Of a stretch of 58,552 nt of DNA, positions 42,032-53,910 are shown piece after piece. Origin of the DNA: JBOGTC01 sp050692055 (lineage in GTDB: Bacteria; Chloroflexota; Limnocylindria; QHBO01); NCBI GenBank assembly GCA_050692055.1, contig JBOGTC010000149.1, forward strand, positions 1 to 58,552, in the 5' to 3' direction. The translations under genes and the position numbers were made by a program. The notes under the pieces are model-generated. The model was given only the letters and a program-made list of their open reading frames with translations. It searched no databases and was not told the DNA's origin. How positions within the stretch are numbered: position 1 is the stretch's first letter; the number at the start of each line of letters is the position of its first letter.

Positions 42032-42985
42032 ATGAGCACGTTATTGACGCGGCGACTCATGCGGGCGATCGGGCTGGATGCCCTCGGTGGCCTGTCGGTG
42101 TGGCTCCTCGTGGTTGGCGTTGACGCAGGATTCGGCGAGCCGCGGCTCGGCTCGATCGCGTTGCTCCTGCTCTTCGGCCAGCTGGTGATCGTGCCGCTTG
42201 GCCTGCTCCTCTTCGCGGCACGGCGGCCGATCGAGCACGGTCTGCTGCTATCCGCCCGCGTGCTGTTTCGGTTTGGAGGCGTTGCCGCGCTTGTGACGCT
42301 CGCCTTCCCGCGTGGTGAGCTGTCGGGAGCTGTCGCCGCGGTCTGGGCCGTGCCCGCGCTGCTGGTCGGGGTGGCCGCGGCGATCAGGGCGGTCGGCGGA
42401 CTCCGCAGCGGCAACCTGTGGCGGCGGTCGGAGCTGGCCCAGATCGGCGCATCGGCCTTCCTGGTGGTCGGGGCATTCTTCTTCGTCCTCTATCGCGGGG
42501 GGATCGCGGTGATGGGATTCGGTGACGTGATCATCCACCTGACCGCCGTCCACTTCGTCTATACCGGCTTCGGGTTGCTCCTCATCGCCGGGCAACTGGC
42601 ACGCCGTGGCCCGGGGTATGCGCTCGGCGGGTTGGCGGTGCTGCTGCTGCTGGCGGGCATGATCGTCACTCCCATCGGCTTCATGACCCTGCCGCTCATC
42701 CAGTTGGCCGGCGTGCTCTGCGTCGTGGCGGGGCTCCTCGCCGTCGCCCTGGGCACGGTCCTCAGGATCCGCGAGGACCACGCGGCGCGCTCCGCCAGGC
42801 CGTGGCTGGCCGTCGCCGCGGCATCGCCGCTTCTCGTCGGCGGGCTCGCCACGGTGTATGCCATCGGCGAAGCGGTGGGCACTCCCGTGCTATCGATCGA
42901 CGCCATGGTGCCGCTCCACGGTGCGGTTGCCGCGGTGGGCGTCGTCTTCTGCGGGCTGCTCGGCTGGCGGCTGGTGGGCGACTGA
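42032..42985 (+). CDS. YndJ-like integral membrane protein
   Basis: 317 residues with about ten transmembrane segments. The segment FGDVIIHLTAVHFVYTGFGL resembles the LTAxHFxYxGF signature of Bacillus YndJ. Function unknown. ATG 42032 follows a perfect -10 box. The DUF1990 gene follows 3 bp later. Confidence 0.7.
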   Translation: MSTLLTRRLMRAIGLDALGGLSVWLLVVGVDAGFGEPRLGSIALLLLFGQLVIVPLGLLLFAARRPIEHGLLLSARVLFRFGGVAALVTLAFPRGELSGAVAAVWAVPALLVGVAAAIRAVGGLRSGNLWRRSELAQIGASAFLVVGAFFFVLYRGGIAVMGFGDVIIHLTAVHFVYTGFGLLLIAGQLARRGPGYALGGLAVLLLLAGMIVTPIGFMTLPLIQLAGVLCVVAGLLAVALGTVLRIREDHAARSARPWLAVAAASPLLVGGLATVYAIGEAVGTPVLSIDAMVPLHGAVAAVGVVFCGLLGWRLVGD

Positions 42986-42988
42986 CCG

Positions 42989-43567
42989 ATGAGGTTCGCT
43001 TTCGGAATCGGCTCGCCACCGGCGTCCGACTGCGGCCGCTGGCGCGACGCCGATGTCACCGCTTTCCTGGCCGAGCTCCGGAGCAATGGCGGGGGCCTCA
43101 TCCGCAGTCGGCTCGAGGTGGAGCTTGAAGGCCGCTCGGCAATCGAGCCGCAGGAACGGTTTGCGCGAGCTCGCATGGAGGTCCTGGCCGTCCGCTGGTT
43201 CCCGCCGCGGCTCGTGGAGGCCTTCGCCTGCGGAGGCGAATCACCTGGCGTTGGCACGACCATTCTGCAGCGCTGTCGCATCGGCCCATGGCTCAGCGTC
43301 GACGCGCCGCTGCGGGTGGTGGAGGTCGTGGACGAACGGTGGCGCGTGGCGATCGCCTGCGCGACGCTGGATGGGCATCCCGAGCGCGGCGTCGAGCGCT
43401 ACGAGCTCGTGTACGATCCCGCGCTCCATCGCTCTACCCTCACCGTCGAGAAGGCGTGGGCGTTGGCCGACCCGCTGGCCCGGGTGGCGGGGCCCTTCTC
43501 CCGATGGTTTCAGAGCTACGCCACGCGAGCCTCGCTGCGCCGATTCCGCGACGGCGCATGGTCCTAG
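42989..43567 (+). CDS. DUF1990 family protein
   Basis: 192 residues. It shows the DUF1990 layout: FARARMEVLAVRWFPPRLVE, VGTTILQRCRIGPWL, a VVDERWRVAIACATLDGHPERG block and a long C-terminal helix (LARVAGPFSRWFQSY). Fold related to SRPBCC ligand-binding domains; function unknown. In an operon with the YndJ-like gene; such pairing suggests a joint membrane-linked role (inferred). Confidence 0.7.
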   Translation: MRFAFGIGSPPASDCGRWRDADVTAFLAELRSNGGGLIRSRLEVELEGRSAIEPQERFARARMEVLAVRWFPPRLVEAFACGGESPGVGTTILQRCRIGPWLSVDAPLRVVEVVDERWRVAIACATLDGHPERGVERYELVYDPALHRSTLTVEKAWALADPLARVAGPFSRWFQSYATRASLRRFRDGAWS

Positions 43568-43661
43568 CTGGTGGATGGTCGAGGCATGTCCGGGGACGTG
43601 CGCTTCGGCGAATGGGCCGCGACCCCGGCGGTTCGCTGGACGCGATCCATCCGTGAAGCGC

Positions 43662-43690
43662 ACACGCCCGGGCCCGCGGCCCTGGTGTGT
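43662..43690. terminator. Hairpin between convergent genes (probable bidirectional terminator)
   Basis: ACACGCCCGGGCC (43662-43674) pairs with GGCCCTGGTGTGT (43678-43690) at 11 of 13 positions, with loop CGC. It separates the DUF1990 gene and hemH. Confidence 0.5.
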
Positions 43691-43700
43691 CCTCCGTGGG

Positions 43701-44636
43701 CTACACGGATGAGAGCGCCGCGCACAGGCGAGCGATCCTTGCCAGCGCCCCGACGAACGTGGGCGACACGTTGAGCGACTCGATGCGCGCGAAGGCCATG
43801 CCCGCGCTCTCCGCCTGCTTCCGGGCACCGATGTCGATGTCATAGAGCACCTCGAGATGGTCGGCCAGGAACTGGATCGGCGCCACCAGCACGGACCGAT
43901 GGCCCGCGTCGCTGAGCGCCGGCAGGATGTCCGCGAAGTCCGGGGTCATCCACTCCCCCGGATCGTGCCCCGCCGACTGCCAGCAGAAGAACCAGCGCTC
44001 GGGCGCCAGCCCGGCGGCGGCGGCAACCAGCTCGGCGGTGTCGCGCAGCTGGTCCAGGTAGCCCGGCTCGGCGTCGGCGACGCGGCGGGGGAGCGAGTGC
44101 GCGGTCAGCAGCACCGGCGTGTCGTTCGGCAGCGAGGCGAGCCCCTCTCGGATGCGCTCCGCGATCGCCTCGCTGAACCCGGGCTCTCGATACCAGGCCG
44201 GCGCCATCGTGACCGAGGGGGCGGATGGCCCGAGCTCCGCGCGGGCCGCCTCGATCGCGCGCCGGTACCCGCCCATCAGCAGGTCGGAATGCTGCGGGCT
44301 CATGACGATGCCGATGACGGGATCACAGCCCAGGTCCGTCAGGTGCCGCAGGCCGGCCTCCACGCTCGGCTCGCTGAAGCGCATCCCCGCCGCGCAGCGC
44401 GCGTCGACGCCGTCGTCGCGCAGCCGCTCCTCGAGCGCCGCGGCCTGGGCCTGGGTGATGGGAATCAGCGGCGAGCCGCCGATGAGCTCGTACCGGCGCC
44501 TGAACTCGGCGATCACGGCCGGCGACGGCTCCCGCCCGCCGCGCACGGCCGCCAGGTAGCGCGCCAGATCTCCGAGATCGGCGCGCGGCGAGCCGTAGGT
44601 CATCAGTAGCACGCCGAGGCGGGTGGCGTCGCTCAT
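43701..44636 (-). CDS. hemH: Ferrochelatase, coproporphyrin type
   Basis: 311 residues. Ferrochelatase blocks are intact: GVLLMTYGSPRADLGDLARY at the start, MSPQHSDLLMGGYRRAIE, LLTAHSLPRRV (active-site His), WFFCWQSAGHDPGEWMTPD and VLVAPIQFLADHLEVLYDID. It inserts iron into the porphyrin. Because HemQ is in the same cluster, the substrate is most likely coproporphyrin III (CpfC). Last gene of the heme cluster; its start overlaps the hemE stop as ATGA. Confidence 0.9.
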   Translation of the reverse strand: MSDATRLGVLLMTYGSPRADLGDLARYLAAVRGGREPSPAVIAEFRRRYELIGGSPLIPITQAQAAALEERLRDDGVDARCAAGMRFSEPSVEAGLRHLTDLGCDPVIGIVMSPQHSDLLMGGYRRAIEAARAELGPSAPSVTMAPAWYREPGFSEAIAERIREGLASLPNDTPVLLTAHSLPRRVADAEPGYLDQLRDTAELVAAAAGLAPERWFFCWQSAGHDPGEWMTPDFADILPALSDAGHRSVLVAPIQFLADHLEVLYDIDIGARKQAESAGMAFARIESLNVSPTFVGALARIARLCAALSSV

Positions 44637-45678
44637 CGGGCCGATTCTTCGTGCACGAGATCGGCCAGGCGACGCAGAAGGTCCGGATCGGTGTCGGGCA
44701 GCACACCGTGGCCCAGGTTGAAGATATGCCCCGGCCGGCCGTCCGCGCGGCTGAGGACCTCCCGCGCGCCGTCGGCCGTCGCCTCCCAGCCGGCGAGCAG
44801 GCGCGTCGCGTCGAGGTTGCCCTGCACGCCGTGCTCGTAGCCGACCCGCTGCCAGGCGAGGTCCAGCGACTGCCGGTGGTCGATGCCGATGACATCGCCG
44901 CCCGCCTCAGCCATGAGCTCCAGCAGCGCGGCGGTGCCCGTCCCGAAATGGATGGTGGGCGCCCCTCGCACCTCGGCGAAGATGCGCGCCACGTGCGGCT
45001 GCACGTAGGTCGCGTAGTCGGACGGCCCCAGCCCGCCGACCCAGGAGTCGAACAGCTGGACCACCTGCGCGCCGGCATCGATCTGGGCGTTCAGGTAGCG
45101 GATGACGACCGTCGACAGCTTCTCCATGAGCGCGTGCCAGGCATCGGGCTCGCGGTACATGAACGCCTTGGCAATGGCATAGTCCCGCGACGGCCGGCCC
45201 TCGACCAGGTAGCAGGCCAGCGTGAACGGCGATCCAGAGAAGCCGATGACCGCCTGCTTCCCGGCCAGCTCGTGTCGCACGAGCCGGATGGCCTCCATCA
45301 CGAACGCCGTCTCGTCGGCGGGCGCGATCAGCCGCAGCCTGTCCACGTCGGCCCCGGAGCGGATCGGATTGTGGATGATCGGCCCGATCTCGGGCTGGAT
45401 CTCGAGGCTGACGCCCATCGGTTCCAGCGGCAGCACGATGTCCGCGAAGAGCACCGCCGCGTCGACGCCGAAGGCCTCGACCGGCATGAGCGTCACCTGG
45501 GTGCAGAGCTCCGGCGTCTTGGCCAGGATCAGGATCTCGTAGCGCTCGCGCAGGGCCCGGTAGTCGGCCAGGCAACGGCCTGCCTGGCGCATGAACCAGA
45601 CCGGGGTGCGGTCCGGCTGCTCGTGGCGCAGCGCGGCCAGGAATCGAGCCTCGCCCGTGGTGGCGAGGGTGGAAGACG

Positions 45679-45682
<4 letters not shown>
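44633..45682 (-). CDS. hemE: Uroporphyrinogen decarboxylase
   Basis: 349 residues. FLAALRHEQPDRTPVWFMRQ and AGRCLADYRALRERYEI contain the substrate-binding Arg residues; ILVLPLEPMGVSLEI-like and IGFSGSPFTLACYLVEG blocks follow. It decarboxylates uroporphyrinogen III to coproporphyrinogen III. Overlaps terC upstream and hemH downstream by 4 bp. Confidence 0.95.
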
Positions 45683-47762
<2,080 letters not shown>

Positions 47763-47763
47763 A

Positions 47764-47780
47764 TACGACCACCAGTCGTG
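47764..47780. promoter_or_regulatory. Operator-like dyad 1 (adjacent to hemL start)
   Basis: TACGAC-CACCA-GTCGTG, with one mismatch in the dyad. It continues on the hemL side through CATAT to TTTCCGTC, the same flank as copies 2 and 3 in opposite orientation. Confidence 0.6.
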
Positions 47781-47878
47781 GTAACCGGGATTCCGTCGCA
47801 GTTGGCTCGCCGTCGACGCATCTGCTGAGCGTGGCCCAGGGCGGACAACCGCTGCGCGGAGTCGTCCCAACCGGTTAG

Positions 47879-47895
47879 TACGACCACCAGTCGTA
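47879..47895. promoter_or_regulatory. Operator-like dyad 2
   Basis: TACGAC-CACCA-GTCGTA, perfect 6-bp arms, followed by CATGACGGAA. Confidence 0.65.
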
Positions 47896-47928
47896 CATGA
47901 CGGAACGTCGACGGCGCCGGACGGCTAA

Positions 47929-47945
47929 TACGACTACCAGTCGTA
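47929..47945. promoter_or_regulatory. Operator-like dyad 3
   Basis: TACGAC-TACCA-GTCGTA, perfect arms, followed by TGTGACGGAAAC. It lies 50 bp (five helical turns) from dyad 2. Confidence 0.65.
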
Positions 47946-47961
47946 TGTGACGGAAACACCG

Positions 47962-48657
47962 TCATTCGGCCGGCGGCCCTGAGAGCATGCCGAGGATCTC
48001 ACCGAGCGGGCGATGGATGCCGGTGATGATGGGCGTGTCGCGCACCGTCGACCGCCGCGACTCGGTGGAGCGCAGCTCGCGGACGAGATCCTGGAAGGCG
48101 ACGAGATCATCGGTCTCGTAGGCAACGATGAACTCCTGATCGTCCAGGCCGAAGCTGTAGGCCAGGAGCTGACGGACCTGCGGGTAGCGATGGCCGACGC
48201 GCATGTGGCCGCGCATCACCTCACCGCGCTCCTCGGCGGATGCGAGGTACCAGTCGACCGATTTCACAAACGGATAGACGACCAGGTAGCGCGACCGCTC
48301 GCCGGTGAACAGCGACTGCTCCTGGGTGGTGGGTCGCTTCACGTACTGGCTGGGTCGCGTGAGGCCGACCATCGAGACAGCCGGCGCCAGCCATTGACCG
48401 ATGCCGGCGCTCAGCAGGTCGGCCGCCGTCTCCTCGACCGCCTCGATCGACTCGGCCATTCGCCACAGCAGCAGGTCGCCCTCGGCGCGCAGGCCGATGG
48501 TCGAGTAGCTCAGCTGCATGAGCCGCTGATCGGCACGGGCGGCTGCGGTGCAGAACGCGTCCAGGTCGGCGCGGCGCTCGTCCGCGCTCCGCCGGCGCCA
48601 GGCCGGGTCGAGGCGCAACAGCCAGGCGTGGACGAAGCGCTCGTCGCTGGCGGTCAT
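47962..48657 (-). CDS. hemQ: Coproheme decarboxylase (chlorite dismutase family)
   Basis: 231 residues. HemQ hallmarks: the redox-active tyrosine in SRYLVVYPFVKSVDWY, the proximal-heme-ligand region GHMRVGHRYPQVRQLLAYSF and the C-terminal TPIITGIHRPL. It turns coproheme into heme b with peroxide, the last step of the coproporphyrin-dependent pathway. Followed by a 200-bp spacer with the operator-like dyads, then hemL. Confidence 0.92.
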   Translation of the reverse strand: MTASDERFVHAWLLRLDPAWRRRSADERRADLDAFCTAAARADQRLMQLSYSTIGLRAEGDLLLWRMAESIEAVEETAADLLSAGIGQWLAPAVSMVGLTRPSQYVKRPTTQEQSLFTGERSRYLVVYPFVKSVDWYLASAEERGEVMRGHMRVGHRYPQVRQLLAYSFGLDDQEFIVAYETDDLVAFQDLVRELRSTESRRSTVRDTPIITGIHRPLGEILGMLSGPPAE

Positions 48658-48676
48658 CCCGCCGACACATGCGCCG

Positions 48677-49693
48677 TCACCTGGGCGCCTCGTCCCGCAG
48701 CCAGGCCGCTGCCTCGCGCGCGAAGTAGGTGACGATCACGCCCGCCCCCGCCCGGGCGATGGCGGTCAGCGACTCGAGCGCGGCCGCCCGACGGTCGAGC
48801 CAGCCGCGCTCGGCGGCGGCGCAGATGGCCGCGTACTCGCCCGAGACCTGGTAGGCGGCCACCGGCACGTCCACGCGCGTACGGGCGGCGGCCACGAGGT
48901 CGAGCGCTGGCAACGCGGGCTTGACCATGATCATGTCGGCACCCTCGGCGAGGTCGGCGTCGATCTCGCGCAGCGCCTCCCTGCCATTGGCCGGATCCAT
49001 CTGGTAGGCACGCCGGTCGCCAAAGGACGGCGTGGAGTCCGCGGCCTGGCGGAACGGGCCGTAGAAGGCAGACGCATGCTTGGCGGCGTAGGCGAGGAGC
49101 GCCGTGTCGCCGTGGCCCGAGTCGTCGAGCGCGGCGCGGATCGCGGCGACCTGGCCGTCCATCATGGCGCTCGGCGCCACCACGTCCGCTCCTGCCTGGG
49201 CCAGGGAGACGGCCGCGCGAGCCAGCAGCGGAAGGGTGGCGTCGTTGTCGACCGCCGCGTCCCGCAGTACGCCGCAGTGCCCGTGGCTGGTGTACTCGCA
49301 CAGGCAGACGTCGGCGATGACGGCGAGCTCGTTGCCGACCGCCGCGCGGATCTCCCGGATCGCCTGCTGCACGACTCCGTCCGGGTGCCAGGCGCCCGAG
49401 CCGTCCGCGTCCTTCGTCTCGGGCAGGCCGAAGAGCAGGACCGATCTGATGCCGGCCGTCACCAGCTGCTCGGCCTCCGGGCCGACGCGATCCACGCTCA
49501 GCCGATGCTGCCCGGGCATGGCGGGGATCTCTTCGCGAATGCCGACGCCGGCGCGGACAAAGAGTGGCTGCACCAGCATGGCGGGATGGAGCCGCGTCTC
49601 GCGTACCAGGTCGCGGAGGGCTGGCGTGCGACGAAGGCGCCGGGCCCGCAGCGCGATCGTGGCGGTGATGGTGGCGCTGTCGAGCAGGGTCAT
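48677..49693 (-). CDS. hemB: Porphobilinogen synthase (5-aminolevulinate dehydratase)
   Basis: 338 residues. Zinc-site cysteines in DVCLCEYTSHGHCG; the Schiff-base lysines are in LAYAAKHASAFYGPFRQA and MVKPALPALDL; VAPSAMMDGQVAAIR corresponds to the SDMMDGR block. It condenses two 5-aminolevulinates. The start overlaps the hemD stop. The zinc-dependent subtype is indicated by the three cysteines. Confidence 0.95.
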   Translation of the reverse strand: MTLLDSATITATIALRARRLRRTPALRDLVRETRLHPAMLVQPLFVRAGVGIREEIPAMPGQHRLSVDRVGPEAEQLVTAGIRSVLLFGLPETKDADGSGAWHPDGVVQQAIREIRAAVGNELAVIADVCLCEYTSHGHCGVLRDAAVDNDATLPLLARAAVSLAQAGADVVAPSAMMDGQVAAIRAALDDSGHGDTALLAYAAKHASAFYGPFRQAADSTPSFGDRRAYQMDPANGREALREIDADLAEGADMIMVKPALPALDLVAAARTRVDVPVAAYQVSGEYAAICAAAERGWLDRRAAALESLTAIARAGAGVIVTYFAREAAAWLRDEAPR

Positions 49694-50451
49694 CTGGCCT
49701 CCGTGGAGAAGTGGGCGGCGATGGCATCGGCGAGGCCGATCGTGGTGTGCTCCTCGGCCACCGCGGCGACGCCGAAGCCCCGGCGGCGAGCGACGTCAGC
49801 GGAGACAGGGCCGATGCAGAACGCGCCCAGCGCGCGGAGCCGAGCGCGGTCGAAGGTCGAGGCCAGGCGCATGAGCCCGCGAACCGTGGATCCCGAGGTG
49901 AAGCTGACGCCGTCGAGGTGCCGTGCCAGCGCCGCGCGTAGCGGGTCGCGGCTCTCCGCCGGACCTTCGATCGTGCGGTAGGCCACCACCTCGTCGACAT
50001 CCGCCCCGCGCGCGACGAGAACATCGCGGAGGTCGGGCGTGGCTGCGTCCGCGCGGGCAAGCATCACCCGACGGCCGCGCACCTCTCCCATCCCATCCGC
50101 GATCATGACGGTCAGGTAATCGTCGGGGACGTGGTCGACGCGCAGGCCGCCTGCCTGCAGAGCCGCCGCCGTGGCGGGTCCGACCGCCGCGATGCGCAGC
50201 CTGTCGGGCAGCGGAGCGGCGCGGTCACGCAGCCGCTCGAGCACGGCGTTGGCGCCGTTGACGCTGGTGATGACGAGCCAGTCCGCGTCGTCGAGCCGCG
50301 CCAGCGCGCTGTCCAGCTCGGATGCCGGCACCGGCTCGATCTCGACGGTCGGGACCGAGATCGCCCCGACGCCGCGCTCGGCGAGCAGATCCACGAGCTC
50401 GAGTGCCTGCGGTCGCGGCCGGGTAACGAGGATCTTGCGCTTCGCGCTCAC
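49690..50451 (-). CDS. hemD: Uroporphyrinogen-III synthase
   Basis: 253 residues from GTG 50451, overlapping the hemC stop as GTGA. The weakly conserved HemD fold is visible: KILVTRPRPQALELVDLL, DWLVITSVNGANAVLERL, AAVGPATAAALQAGG and VSFTSGSTVRGLMRL. It closes hydroxymethylbilane to uroporphyrinogen III. A much longer in-frame ORF continues upstream but reads through hemC and hemA out of frame. Confidence 0.9.
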   Translation of the reverse strand: MSAKRKILVTRPRPQALELVDLLAERGVGAISVPTVEIEPVPASELDSALARLDDADWLVITSVNGANAVLERLRDRAAPLPDRLRIAAVGPATAAALQAGGLRVDHVPDDYLTVMIADGMGEVRGRRVMLARADAATPDLRDVLVARGADVDEVVAYRTIEGPAESRDPLRAALARHLDGVSFTSGSTVRGLMRLASTFDRARLRALGAFCIGPVSADVARRRGFGVAAVAEEHTTIGLADAIAAHFSTEAR

Positions 50452-51362
50452 GCCGGCGCCCCGATCGCGTCCAGGGTCCGGGCAGCGGCGGCCTCGACGA
50501 CCGCGGCGGCGTCCGCGGCGGGCCCACTGGCTTCGGCCCTCACGAACCATCCGTCTCGAGCCTCGTACGCCGCTCGCAGGCGCAGCAGGCCATCGTGAAC
50601 CTCGCCGAATGTCCCGAGCGGCGCCAGGCATCCGCCGCCGATGCGCCGCAGCAGCGCGCGTTCCGCCTCCACGGCGATGCGGGTCGGGGCGTGGTCGGCG
50701 GCGGCCAGCGCAGCGAGCAGCGTCTCGTCGTGGCTTCGAGCCTGGACCGCGAGGGCGGCCTGGGCCGGCGCCGGCAGGACGAGGTCGAGCCGGAGCCTGG
50801 CCTCGGGCGAGATGGGCAGCCCCAATCGGTCCAACCCGGCCGCGGCCAGCATCACGGCGTCGAACTCGCCGCGCTCCAGGCGCGCGAGCCGGGACTCCAC
50901 GTTGCCCCGGATGGGGCATGTGACGAGATCCGGGCGTGCCGCCGCGAGCTGCGCGGCGCGACGCGGCGAGCTCGTCGCCACTCTCGCACCGAAGGGCAGT
51001 CCCTCGAGTCCGCCCTCGTGGCGGGTCAGCAGGCAGTCGCGCGGATCGCCGCGCTCGAGCACGGCGGCGATGACCAGGCCCGGCGTCGGCGCGGTGGGGA
51101 GATCCTTGTAGGAATGGACGACCACGTCCACGCGCCCATCGAGCAGGGCTCGCTCGAGCTCGCTCGTGAACTGTCCATCGGTCGACTCCCAGCCACCCGA
51201 AGGTCGCCGCGCGCTGATCGCGTCGCCGCGCGTGGAGATCTCGACCACCTCCATCGGTCCATCCAGGCCGGTCGCGCGCAGCGCGGCCATGGCGAGGTCG
51301 GTCTGCGCCCGCGCCAGGCGGCTTCCGCGGCTGCCGATGCGGAGCGTCCCGGTCGAGGTCAC
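50448..51362 (-). CDS. hemC: Hydroxymethylbilane synthase
   Basis: 304 residues. LRIGSRGSRLARAQTDLAM at the start, VHSYKDLPTAPTPGL, RRAAQLAAARPDL and GNVESRLARLERGEFDAVML are family blocks; the dipyrromethane-carrying Cys is in GGGCLAPLGTFGE. Overlaps hemA and hemD by 4 bp. Confidence 0.95.
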   Translation of the reverse strand: MTSTGTLRIGSRGSRLARAQTDLAMAALRATGLDGPMEVVEISTRGDAISARRPSGGWESTDGQFTSELERALLDGRVDVVVHSYKDLPTAPTPGLVIAAVLERGDPRDCLLTRHEGGLEGLPFGARVATSSPRRAAQLAAARPDLVTCPIRGNVESRLARLERGEFDAVMLAAAGLDRLGLPISPEARLRLDLVLPAPAQAALAVQARSHDETLLAALAAADHAPTRIAVEAERALLRRIGGGCLAPLGTFGEVHDGLLRLRAAYEARDGWFVRAEASGPAADAAAVVEAAAARTLDAIGAPA

Positions 51363-52546
51363 CTGCCGAACCCGAAGAGCTCGCGAACCCGGTCCGCGTC
51401 GGCACCGCCGCCGCGCAGCTGCTCGGTCGGAACGTGTAGCAGCTCGGCCAGGAGCGCGCGCATCGCGGTCGAGACGTCGGCCAGCTGCGCCTCATCGAGA
51501 TCGGCGCGCCGGCGAAGGCGGTCGAGGTGGCGATCCGCGAGCTCCGAGGCCTGCGCTTGGAGCAGGGCGACGGCTCCGATTCCTTCTCGTGCATGCATCC
51601 AGGCGACGAACCGATCGCGCTCGTCGCCGAGCGCCGTTCGCAGCCGGCGCTCCGCAGCAGGGTCCAGGACCGATGCAGCGCCCTGACCGTCCAGCCGGCC
51701 GATACGATCGAGGTCCAGCAATCGTTCGCCGAGGCGATCCGCCGCTTCGGCGCTGACGGCGCCCGGCGACGAGAGGTCGATGACCAGCGGTAGCTGGCCG
51801 TCACCCAGATGGGAAACCTCGAGCGAGCTGGCCGAGCCACGCACCGCGATGGCCACCACGTCGTGGCCGGCCGCGAGCCGCATTCCTTCGGGGAGCGTGG
51901 CGGTGGCGTGTCGGCCGCTCGGGAGCGCGCCGGTGATCGCGGCGGCCCGGCTCTCGGCCCTCGACGCGACGGTGACGCGCATGCCGGCAGTGGCGAACGC
52001 ATCAGCCATCCGGCGGCCCATCTCGCCGCTGCCGGCGACGAGCGCCCGGCGCTCCGCCGGCTGCGCGAGTCGCTCGAGCGCCCAGCGTGAGGCCCGCTCG
52101 GCGAGCGACTGGTCGGCTCCGGGAGCGGCCTCGGCCCGTACGCGCTTGCCGAAGCGGATGGCGCGACGCAGCAGCTCGTTGAGAATCGGCCCGGTCTCGC
52201 GGCGGGCCAGGGCGGTCTGGTATGCCTCGCGCACCTGGCCCAGCACCTGCTCCTCGGCCACGACCGCAGAGTCGAACCCGGCTGCGACGTTGAAGACGCG
52301 CGCGACGGCATCCCTTCCACGGCGCAGCTCCACGCCGGGCGGCGGCTCGGCGGCGGAATCCTGCGGCAGGCCGACGAGCTCGACGCGATGGCAGGTGTGG
52401 ATCAGGATGCGCTCGTCCCACGCAGTCGCGATCGGGGCAAGGTTGGCGGCCAGCGCCTCCCGCTCCTGCGTCGGCAGGTCACGGAAGGTGGCGCTGAGCA
52501 CCGTCAGACGGTCGAGCGCGTCGATATCGGAATCAGGCGTTCGCAA
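51359..52546 (-). CDS. hemA: Glutamyl-tRNA reductase
   Basis: 395 residues from TTG 52546. Catalytic Cys in IHTCHRVEL; NADPH-binding region ALVAGSGEMGRRMADAF; VAEEQVLGQVREAYQTALA. First enzyme of the C5 pathway, reducing Glu-tRNA to glutamate-1-semialdehyde, and first gene of the nine-gene cluster. The start lies inside an 11-bp inverted repeat whose other arm is upstream of the predicted promoter. Confidence 0.93.
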   Translation of the reverse strand: MRTPDSDIDALDRLTVLSATFRDLPTQEREALAANLAPIATAWDERILIHTCHRVELVGLPQDSAAEPPPGVELRRGRDAVARVFNVAAGFDSAVVAEEQVLGQVREAYQTALARRETGPILNELLRRAIRFGKRVRAEAAPGADQSLAERASRWALERLAQPAERRALVAGSGEMGRRMADAFATAGMRVTVASRAESRAAAITGALPSGRHATATLPEGMRLAAGHDVVAIAVRGSASSLEVSHLGDGQLPLVIDLSSPGAVSAEAADRLGERLLDLDRIGRLDGQGAASVLDPAAERRLRTALGDERDRFVAWMHAREGIGAVALLQAQASELADRHLDRLRRRADLDEAQLADVSTAMRALLAELLHVPTEQLRGGGADADRVRELFGFGR

Positions 52547-52641
52547 ATCTATGACAACACGCGAAAGCGGGGTATCGGTGCGGGGCCGATGACGAGGCTA
52601 GGGTCCCGAGGACGCCGGCGTCAAACCTGAGTCATAGATTT
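52545..52641. promoter_or_regulatory. 11-bp inverted repeat around the hemA promoter
   Basis: AAATCTATGAC (52545-52555) and its exact complement GTCATAGATTT (52631-52641); a third partial copy CATAGAT follows at 52643-52649. Confidence 0.55.
52595..52624 (-). promoter_or_regulatory. Putative hem cluster promoter
   Basis: On the minus strand, TTGACG (52624-52619) and TAGCCT (52600-52595) with an 18-nt spacer. The 5' leader to TTG 52546 would be about 45 nt. Confidence 0.45.
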
Positions 52642-52884
52642 CCATAGATCTCCCCCGATGCGGCTCGTCGCCCGTGGGTCGTCGTGTCGCCAGATTCATA
52701 CCTGGTATGCGCGCACGGCCCTCGTGGCGCGTGCGGTCGCCATTTGTCTGCTCCGACCGCAGGTGGCGACTGGAGGCCGCGACTGGGTCACCGATGCAGA
52801 CGTGGTCTGAATCTGGCAACTGGACCACGGGAAACACCGCCGGCACCACGGGACACCGGCCTCGCCCTCCCCTCCGTGAGAGGT

Positions 52885-53038
52885 GCCAGACGCCAATCAG
52901 GGCGGGCTTGGGCGAGCCGGCCGACGTCTCGTGCGGATCACGCGCCATCGCGGGGGCGTGCGCGAGCGTGGGAAAAGCGGCGAATCGGCCCTCAGACCCT
53001 CGCCAGCGTTTCCAAGCCGGCTGTGGTTGGAACCTGGC
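52885..53038. repeat. Family 1 palindromic repeat (154 bp) plus half-site
   Basis: Left end GCCAGACGCCAATCAGGGCG, right end AAGCCGGCTGTGGTTGGAAC. A further right half (TAAGCCGACGGTGATTGG) ends at 53088, about 30 bp before the stop of the ABC ATPase gene. Confidence 0.75.
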
Positions 53039-53120
53039 ACGTCGCAGGCGTGTATAGGGCCGTAAGCCGACGGTGATTGGAATCTGACGCGGACGCGGCC
53101 CAGGCTCCGCCAGCCGGACC

Positions 53121-53885
<765 letters not shown>

Positions 53886-53910
53886 CGGTCCACCTCGGTG
53901 AGTTGGTTGG

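Larger units (their letters stand above)
52547..53120. other. Intergenic region with hem promoter and family 1 repeats
   Basis: Left part: predicted promoter and inverted repeat of the hem cluster. Right part: family 1 element (52885-53038) plus a half-site (53063-53088). Nothing coding is recognised. Confidence 0.6.

Noticed and set aside
43568..43700. Coding region between the DUF1990 gene and hemH
   Set aside because: A short frame shows no ribosome binding site, and the stretch holds a terminator-like hairpin between convergent genes.
49690..52320. 876-codon ORF as a giant HemD fusion
   Set aside because: The first 620 codons read hemC and hemA out of frame and are low complexity. GTG 50451 overlapping the hemC stop is the natural hemD start.
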